13,598 bases of DNA from Cochliopodium minus (lineage: Eukaryota; Discosea; Himatismenida; Cochliopodiidae), in the NCBI GenBank assembly GCA_024220525.1, contig JAMYWO010000163.1, positions 80,794 to 94,391 of the forward strand, read 5' to 3'. Both the position numbers and the translations under genes were made by a program. A model generated the notes under the pieces. The model was not told the origin of the DNA and made no database searches. It was given only the letters and a program-made list of their open reading frames with translations. Shown here piece by piece: positions 7,607-13,598 of the stretch. Position 1 is the first letter of the stretch. Each line of letters begins with the position of its first letter.

Positions 7607-10478
7607 ATGGGACAACTAAACAACAAAGATGAGAAACAAATCACCAAAAAAGAAGATTTAATGGTAATAATAGAGAATGGAGAGATTAATGGACATTTGA
7701 ACAAAGGGGCATTCAGAATATTATTCCTCAATTTTTTTTTGCCAAAGGATCTTTGCAAATTATCGAGAATATGCAAGATATGGTACAATATCATCTCAGA
7801 GAATGAATTCTGGAAAGAGAAATTTTCAAGTAAGAAACTTGATATTTTTAAAATACTAAAATATATGAAGCATTTGTAAAAAAAATCTTTGATATTAATC
7901 TTTATATAAGGGTGAATCATTCTTAATATGAATTCATCATCTATTCAAAGTAATCATATGAAATTCTTTTGTGACAAATAATATGAAAAAATTGAGGAAT
8001 TGTCCTTGAATTTCTGCATTAAAAAAATCAAAATTTTTTCTTTAATATTAAAAGTTAATTCGATATAAGAAATCTATAACATTTGTCCATATTCAATAAA
8101 ATAAAAAGGGAATATATATTTTTTTTTTCCTGAAATAATCTTTCATTTTTCATCAGGGAGATATTCTATAGATTGCTTGGATAAAAGAGATTGGTTTGAT
8201 ATAGAATATGAAACCGCCAAAAATCTTTACATGAAAAAATTGGATTGTATAGGATCGTATGCACCATTATGGGTGACAGCATTCGATTATGTGGAGCATT
8301 TGATACCAACAGATGGAGGATATGATAATTTGGAAAGGAAATGGGGCATCTTTATCAATAACAGGAATCATCTAAAACAAATCAACAAAATGAAGAAATT
8401 CATCTTGGCTGCTAAATATAGCTTTCCCAAATTGATCAACACTGATTTTATGGATGGAACTAGCGTGCATATTGAGGAATGTGATGTAGATTGGTTCCTC
8501 AGATTGGATGAGAGAAAGAAGGATTTGATGAAGGAGCAGGATCTTGGGGAGAAGGAGGATTTAGAAGATGATTCAAGAGTGGAATCTAAAATTACTGAAG
8601 GTAAAAGAAGAATTTCAGAGAAATAATAAATTATAAAAATAAAATAATAATTATTTAATTAAAAATCAAAGAAATAAAAGAAGAAAGAGATGAATCAACA
8701 AAAGAAAAAAAAGATATTGCTATATATTGGCAAACAGCAATCATGCTGGAGGGAAACGAGTTGGCCTTCTACAGAATCCACGTGATCGCAGATCACAACG
8801 AGAACATGCATGTGTACTACCTCAGATACGAAAGAAGCAGCCATCATCTAAAAGTGGACAATCATAACAAAAGTCAATTCGAAGATTACAAAAGCGAAGA
8901 TGTGATCGACAAGTTCTCCTCTAAGGACGTCTATTCCATCATCAAGTTTCTCACCCCCATAGTATCCCAATTCAGGCACTTGTACATCTCCGAAAAAAAC
9001 TTGGCTCAATTCAGCGAGGCGGTGATAGAGAGATCCAACAAAGTTCTCAAGAAATATTTCATAAAATTACAAGAACAGATGTACATCAAAATAGAATGTA
9101 ACTTACAACTTGCTGCAAGTAAAGTTTTGCAAAACTTGGGCATCACTGAAACTCATAACCATTTCGTCACTTTCGTCGATACTATCATGCCCGACATTTT
9201 TAGTGGCGAGTCTGCTCAGTCTTACAACCGCTCTTCTTCTTCTTCTCTCATCGGCTGTTTCAAGAGGATCATTGGATATCTCTTCATCAAGGAGATCAGA
9301 AAAAAATCTTTTCCTACCAACGAAGATTTAGAAAGTCTTTTAAACTACCAAATATGGGATTGGGTTAAAAAAAAAAATCTTTTTTTATTTTTTTATTTTT
9401 TTTATAATATTTTTTCTAATAAATTTTTTTTAATTTCTTTATTTCACCAAGGCCAAAAATTTTTTTTTTATTATGTTAATGGAAAACCATGAACATTTAT
9501 TATTACACGGAGAAATAATTTCTCTATAAATTTATTTTTTCGATTTATAATCAAAATTATTTTCATCTAATTTGCATTCTAATGAGAATTATTTGGCTTA
9601 ATGATTTTGCTTTTTTGCTTTTTTTTCTTCGAAAAATTTTTAAACATTTTTTCTTATAAATTTTTTTTTTCCTTTCAAAGGCCTCTCCTAAAAAACCATC
9701 AGTTGCATTTGATCTTTTTAGTTGTTACATTCTCAAGTTTCTATTCTGTAACCAAAACACTGACCCCTTCGACAGACTCCACGAAGTAACCAAGAAGTGG
9801 AGAGTGATCATCTCCACAGCCAACTACATCAACTATTACCCCGAAATCCACCATCCATGGATCCAACTTTCTATCTTGACTGCAATACCTAACATTGCTG
9901 AATTGGTAGAAACTGCTTATTCTTCTTTAGTTAAATTGAAACTTGAAGAAATCTTGAGTATTTCTTGTGTCAAAAATTTGTTGAGGCTCGGAGTTTCTTT
10001 GGGTGATGTTACTGAGTTGATTTCTTATTTGCCTTTTTACATCAACTATTCTCCCCGCAAACCTTCTTCCTCCAAACTTAAATCTCCGCCTCCCAAAAAT
10101 AAAACCAAGGGGAATTATTATAAAAGTCCTCATTCTTCTTTCTCTTCAAAGTTGGAAGAAAGTGAAGAGACCATAGATCTGAGTCTTGTGGAGTCTACTG
10201 AAGAAATCATTGTGAATGAGGAAATTTCTTGCAAAGATTCTTCCGATAAGACAACTAGTTGGGGTTCTTCTTTTTCTAGCTTTTTAGGAATCAAAAAGAC
10301 CAGGGCCAATGATAACCTTTCTAATTTTAGTGCTTCTGAAGAGGATTTGAAGTATAAAGAGTTGGAACTCAATTTGAGAGAAAAGGAACTTCGGGACAAA
10401 GAAAATCTTTTGGAGAAGAGGATGAAAGAACTTCAGTTACTCGAAAGTGGTATTAGTGCAAACCAAAATGGTGATTAG
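7607..10478 (+). CDS. F-box protein with C-terminal coiled coil
   Basis: Four exons: 7607-7829, 8157-8600, 8672-9363 and 9681-10478, summing to 2157 nt (718 aa), all GT-AG. The N-terminus carries an F-box-like segment at about residues 36-76 (LPKDLCKLSRICKIWYNII, then EFWKEKF). F-box proteins usually bind SKP1 in SCF ubiquitin ligases, with the rest of the protein selecting substrate. An acidic/basic linker at about 195-240 follows, then a largely helical unrecognised region (about 250-560), a Ser/Pro/Lys-rich segment, and a charged coiled coil at about 673-708 (KELELNLREKELRDKENLLE). Joining exon 2 to exon 3 is the key call: exon 2 read-through reaches a stop at 8624-8626, but splicing 8601-8671 out keeps the frame open through 23 codons upstream of the ATG at 8743. 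The alternative is two genes, the second starting at 8743. Confidence 0.74.
7830..8156 (+). other. Intron 1 of the F-box gene
   Basis: A 327-base GT-AG intron (GTAAGA donor; T-rich tract then CATCAG acceptor). It interrupts the gene directly after the F-box coding segment. It holds no credible exon. A segment at 7994-8021 resembles one in the upstream spacer at 7503-7527. Confidence 0.8.
9364..9680 (+). other. Intron 3 of the F-box gene, with an internal second acceptor-like site
   Basis: A 317-base intron, GTTAAA donor and TTTCAAAG acceptor, phase 0, joining IWDW to ASPKKPSVAFDLF. A second acceptor-like site, CACCAAG before GCC at 9452, has a similar T-rich approach. Splicing to it would stay in frame for 25 codons and then stop at 9527-9529, giving a truncated product without the coiled coil. 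Confidence 0.7.
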
Positions 10479-10604
10479 TTACTACTTTTTGGATTTATAA
10501 AAAAAAGGAAATATAATAATACCCTTTTTTTTCTATTTATTTGTAATAAAATAAAAAATTTTTTTGTTGAGAAAATTAAAAAAAAATTAATTTGAATTAT
10601 AATT
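10479..10604. terminator. Convergent 3' intergenic region
   Basis: Only 126 bases separate the stop codons of the plus-strand F-box gene and the minus-strand ankyrin gene, so both transcripts must end or overlap here. AATAAA-type hexamers and long A/T runs lie at about 10540-10560 on the plus strand and could serve polyadenylation. Confidence 0.5.
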
Positions 10605-11697
10605 TTAATTTTTATTGACACTTTTCATGAAAAAATTAGTGATACAACAATTGATTATTTTAATCAAAGGTTTTGGAAATATTTTCTCTGATTTTTTCGA
10701 AAAATATTTAACGCAAACCATGAAAGTGAAGATTTGTTGTTTTAAATCTTCTTTTAGATATCTGTGAGTATTATAATCCCAAAGTGTTCCGTTATGGTAT
10801 TTCTCCCAGAAGTTGGTATCCTTGTAATGTGCTTTGAAGTATTCAACACTTAGATCTCCACAAAGAAATGACAATGCCATTTTTTCAAGTGAATCAGGTG
10901 GAATCTTATTTGATTTAAACAAATCAACAAAAACATGTATCTTTTATTTTAAAAAAAAATCAAATAAAATTAAAAATTAAATTTCATTGAAATTTCACCT
11001 TGTTTGAAATAGAATAAAATTTTGCACCGTTTGTAATTAAAAAATCAGGAATTTCCATAAAAGTATTTTTCAAACTGCCCAATATGAAAAGGGGAGAGGT
11101 TTGATTGATATTCTTTGTGTTGATATCTGATTTCATTTCTACCAAATACTTGAATATTTCCACATTCACATCTTTGAGGCAGTTGTGATAACATAATAGA
11201 TTCAATGGATTATCATAAGTGCAATTCTTTGCATTCAAATCTGCTTTGTTCTCTGCCATCAGCTTTACTATCTTTAAAGTTGCATTCTTATTCGAACATA
11301 TCAGATGAAATGGGGTATTATCATCGATATTAATTGCATTAATATTTGATTTTTGTTGAAGAAGGAATGTTATAAACTCCACTAAAAAAATTAAATTAAA
11401 TGTTGGAAAAATGAGAATTAAAAAGAAATGTATTTTCTATCCATTCGTAATATCAGTAAAGTAAGTATTTTTGAATTAAATTTGAGAATCTAAATATTTA
11501 TTCTTACAATTTATTTTCGAATGTTGGCTTGCTATATGAAGAGGTGTATTTTCACTGTTGTCTCTGGAATTGATATCTGTCTTGTTTTCGATCAGCTCCT
11601 TTATTTGTTCCAACATGATCTCTTTCTCTTTACATTTAAAATGCAATGGAAACTTTTTCCTCTTATTGATATGCTTATCTTCAAAATCTTCACTCAT
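10605..11697 (-). CDS. Ankyrin-repeat protein with unusual C-terminal module
   Basis: Three exons: 11697-11508, 11381-10999 and 10940-10605, summing to 909 nt (302 aa), GT-AG introns of 126 and 58 bases. About five ankyrin repeats fill residues 16-190, recognisable by TPLHIA-like starts (FPLHF, TPLHIASQ, TPFHLICS, NPLNLLCY, SPLFILGS) and the loops LIENKTDIN, LLQQKSNIN, MAENKADLN and LVEMKSDIN. Ankyrin repeats bind protein partners; no enzymatic domain is present. The C-terminal 110 residues are different: LWDYNTHRYL at 244-253, a helix QQIFTFMVCVKYF, then FPKPLIKIIN at 279-288. This resembles a module I associate with protist ankyrin proteins (W...H, then a hydrophobic helix, then a P-rich start of a final helix), but I cannot name it. 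The start ATG follows eight A residues. No signal peptide is seen, so it is probably cytosolic. Confidence 0.88.
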
Positions 11698-12065
11698 TTT
11701 TTTTTATTTTTTTTTATTTTTTATCAAAAGAAATGAAATGAATGATGAAAAAATCAATGCTAACATTATTGAAAATCAAAGATTAATTGTGCAAAAAAAT
11801 AAATGCTAATCCTTTAATAAAATAGGATGTTGTTTTGATTCCATTTTAAATCAAAAATTTAATTGATATTATGGCATCCTGCATATATAAGATATATAAA
11901 TATTTTAAAATACAGATTAAATTTATCTCAATGTAGATTATTGGTTGATCTTATGATGGATCTGAAAATAATATTTATGGATCCATAAAGTATTTAAAGT
12001 CTTAAAAAAAAAAATTCATAATAATAATTTAATAAAATAAAATTTTTTTTCAAAAAAAAAAAAAA
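11698..12065. promoter_or_regulatory. Intergenic: acid phosphatase 3' flank and ankyrin-gene promoter
   Basis: This 368-base spacer lies between two minus-strand genes. It holds T runs at both ends (A runs on the coding strand), TATA-like TATATAAGATATATAAAT near 11883-11900, and a 16-base perfect palindrome at 11974-11989. No open frame of note or RNA gene was seen. Confidence 0.45.
11974..11989. promoter_or_regulatory. 16-base perfect palindrome
   Basis: TTTATGGATCCATAAA is identical on both strands. It lies 77 bases past the stop codon of the acid phosphatase gene and 277 bases upstream of the ankyrin start. It could be a dimeric transcription-factor site or a 3'-end hairpin element; which is not decidable here. 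Confidence 0.6.
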
Positions 12066-13147
12066 TCAACATAGAAATGCAGTAAGATCATCTTTGAGAA
12101 CATAAGAGAATTTGGCAACTTTACATTCTGAATTCCATTGTTGGTTGGAAAGAGAAAGAGGTTGCAAAATGCTTAGGAAATCATCTAAATAGCAATGTGA
12201 ATTTGAATATTTGCAACCGGGAATGTTCTTTTAAAAAAACAAAGGATATTAAAAAAAAAAACAAAATTAAAAAATTAAAAAAATAAGTTGAAAGTAAAAT
12301 AATATTTTTTTTTCTTTTTACCAATCTATTTCCTTGATAAAAAATTTCAACATAAGGTTTTCCATTGAGATCTTTCCAATATTCAAAAACTTGAGGAAAA
12401 AAAAAATTAAAAATTGAAAATAAGAAAATTTTAATTCAATATGAAATTATTTTTTATTTTATTTTTTATTTTATTTTTTATTTTATTTTTTATTTTATTT
12501 TATTTTATTATTTATTTTATTTTATTTTTATTTTTATTTTTTATTTTTTATTTTTACCTAAATGTGCAGCAAAAGGAGGCCAATAAGATGCTTGTGAGTA
12601 AAGATTGAGAGAATTTAAAACGAGTCCGATAGAAACATCATGAGCAGAATAAAGAGAAAATTTGTAAGAGGACGTATTTGAAACTCTTATTAAAAATAAA
12701 GTTTAAAATAATAAAAATTTTTTAAATAAAAAATCAATAAAAAATAATAAATGAATAAATAAAAAATCAATAAAAAATAAAAAAATAAAAAAAATAAAAA
12801 AAATAAAAAAAATAAAAAAATAAATGAATATTTATTTTAAATTTAAAAAAAAATTAATAATTTTTTTCTTATTTACCTTGCATTTATTGCTGCAACAAAA
12901 TCAGTGTAAAATCTTCCAATACCTGTCGAAAAAAAAAAAAAAATTGTTTGTTTAATTGATGAACTTGTTTAATTGGGTTTTATTTTTATTTTACCAAGCT
13001 TGGAAATATTGTTTTGTCCGTATAAAACTCCTAATTGCTAAAAGATAAAAAAAGAAAAAAAAAATAAAATTAAAAATAGAAATTTAACAAAAAAAATTTG
13101 AAGAAAAAATACCAAAGAGCAAACATCAACTATGTCATTAACCATTT
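12066..13147 (-). CDS. Histidine acid phosphatase, C-terminal part (5' end off window)
   Basis: Six exons on the minus strand: 13147-13113, 13037-12995, 12922-12877, 12685-12558, 12389-12322 and 12227-12066, giving 2 nt plus 160 codons (159 residues and stop). All junctions are GT-AG and the frame is open throughout. YSAHDVSIGLVLNSL carries the HD (here SAHD) motif of the histidine phosphatase clade-2 active site; WPPFAAHL, EYWKDLNGKPYVEIFYQGN and the Cys-containing PGCKYSNSHCYLDDF follow in the order expected for lysosomal or prostatic-type acid phosphatases. These hydrolyse phosphomonoesters at acid pH in lysosomes or outside the cell. The RHGxRxP phosphohistidine motif and any signal peptide lie beyond the right edge. 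Exons of 35, 43 and 46 bases are unusually short. It ends in cysteine (AFLC), with no membrane anchor visible. Confidence 0.93.
12447..12555. repeat. T/A minisatellite inside an acid phosphatase intron
   Basis: The 12-base unit TTTTTTATTTTA occurs about four times in tandem, then degrades into TTTTA and TTTTTA units up to the splice donor side of the 12557-12390 intron. It is simple-sequence expansion with no coding content. Confidence 0.85.
12720..12840. repeat. A/T simple repeats in an acid phosphatase intron
   Basis: Part of the 191-base intron 12876-12686. A segment containing AAAAAATCAATAAAAAATAA appears twice about 32 bases apart, followed by a TAAAAAAAA nonamer repeated three times at about 12786-12812. 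No exon is visible in it. Confidence 0.7.
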
Positions 13148-13518
13148 CTTTAAAATAAAAATAAAATAAATTTATTGAAAAAAAATAAAAAATAATTTAA
13201 AATAATTTAAATTTATTGAAAAAATAAAAATTTAAAATATTTTAAAATAATTTAAAAAATTAAATATAATCAAAATAATTCAAATAAATAAAATCAAATT
13301 TTAAAAATGAAATAAAAAATGAAAAAAAATGAAAAAATAATTTAAAATAATTAATTCAAATTAAATAAAATAAAATAATTTAAAATAAAATTAAAAAATA
13401 AAATAATTCAAACAATAAAATCAAAATTTAAAAATGAAACAAAATATTTATAAAATTTAAAAAAAATTTAAAAAAAAATAAAATTAGAAAATTAATTTAA
13501 AATAATTAATTCAAATTA

Positions 13519-13549
<31 letters not shown>

Positions 13550-13598
13550 TAAAAATAAAAATAAAAATAAAAATAAAAATAAAAATAAAAAATAAAAA
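13148..13598 (-). other. Long low-complexity intron at right edge
   Basis: From the acceptor at 13148-13149 to the window end there are 451 bases with no open frame that could be an exon; nearly everything is A runs broken by T on the plus strand. This must be intron of the acid phosphatase gene. It contains an exact 37-base direct repeat (13339-13375 and 13494-13530), a related imperfect pair at about 13272-13317 and 13400-13445, and a terminal hexamer array. Confidence 0.75.
13526..13598. repeat. TAAAAA hexamer microsatellite
   Basis: About twelve tandem TAAAAA units run to the end of the window, with one seven-base unit near the end. If the window edge is also a contig edge, this array is the likely reason assembly stopped here. 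Confidence 0.9.

Noticed and set aside
7582-7920. Minus-strand 112-codon frame
   Set aside because: It is antisense to the F-box-encoding exon and partly intron, rich in Phe and Ile from A/T tracts, with no domain.
8743-9492. Independent gene starting at ATG 8743 and ending at 9492
   Set aside because: The 3' part reads through a T-rich intron, giving a Phe/Lys-rich tail, and the frame is open upstream of the ATG back to a good acceptor at 8671. Kept only as an alternative model.
9601-9789. Plus-strand 62-codon hydrophobic frame that looks like a membrane peptide
   Set aside because: It spans T-rich intron and the start of exon 4 in the wrong frame; the hydrophobicity comes from T runs coding for Phe.
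11521-11809. Plus-strand Phe/Leu-rich frames over the ankyrin exon 1
   Set aside because: These are antisense to the ankyrin repeat coding sequence and run into T-tracts.
12420-12870. Possible CRISPR-like or regularly spaced repeats
   Set aside because: The repeats are simple A/T expansions without unique spacers and lie in introns of a eukaryotic gene.
1-13598. Giant virus or bacterial origin suggested by ankyrin and F-box genes
   Set aside because: Nearly every gene is split by multiple GT-AG introns, and AFG1 and a histidine acid phosphatase are typical nuclear genes; no viral hallmark gene is present.

Overview
The window looks like nuclear DNA of a small-genome, AT-rich, free-living protist. 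Coding segments are moderately AT-rich, while introns and spacers are almost pure A/T with long homopolymer runs. Every intron I resolved is GT-AG. An intact AFG1 ATPase implies a mitochondrion. An ankyrin protein, an F-box protein and a lysosomal-type acid phosphatase fit an amoeboid protist such as a heterolobosean or amoebozoan. That placement is inference; I cannot name a species.

Layout, left to right. (1) A minus-strand gene encoding a charged, probably nuclear protein, whose 3' end may run off the left edge (32-562). (2) A complete five-exon minus-strand AFG1/LACE1-type mitochondrial AAA ATPase (855-3144, 449 aa). (3) A short divergent promoter region. (4) A nine-exon plus-strand gene for a 1000-residue secreted protein built from diverged internal repeats, which I do not recognise (3439-7116). 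(5) A 490-base spacer. (6) A four-exon plus-strand gene for a 718-residue F-box and coiled-coil protein (7607-10478), easily mistaken for two or three genes. (7) A convergent 126-base spacer. (8) A three-exon minus-strand ankyrin-repeat protein with a distinctive C-terminal module (10605-11697, 302 aa). (9) A spacer with a 16-base perfect palindrome. (10) The last six exons, several of them very short, of a minus-strand histidine acid phosphatase whose 5' end lies beyond the right edge (12066-13147). The right edge is low-complexity intron ending in a hexamer repeat.

All gene models were assembled by hand from GT-AG junctions. In each complete gene the exon lengths sum exactly to a multiple of three (1350, 3003, 2157 and 909 nt), and AFG1 and the phosphatase fragment also match their families across the junctions. 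There are no operons and no evidence that these neighbours act in one pathway. I saw no tRNA, rRNA, transposon, CRISPR or viral signature. The least explained object is the repeat-built secreted protein; next are the central domain of the F-box protein and the C-terminal module of the ankyrin protein.
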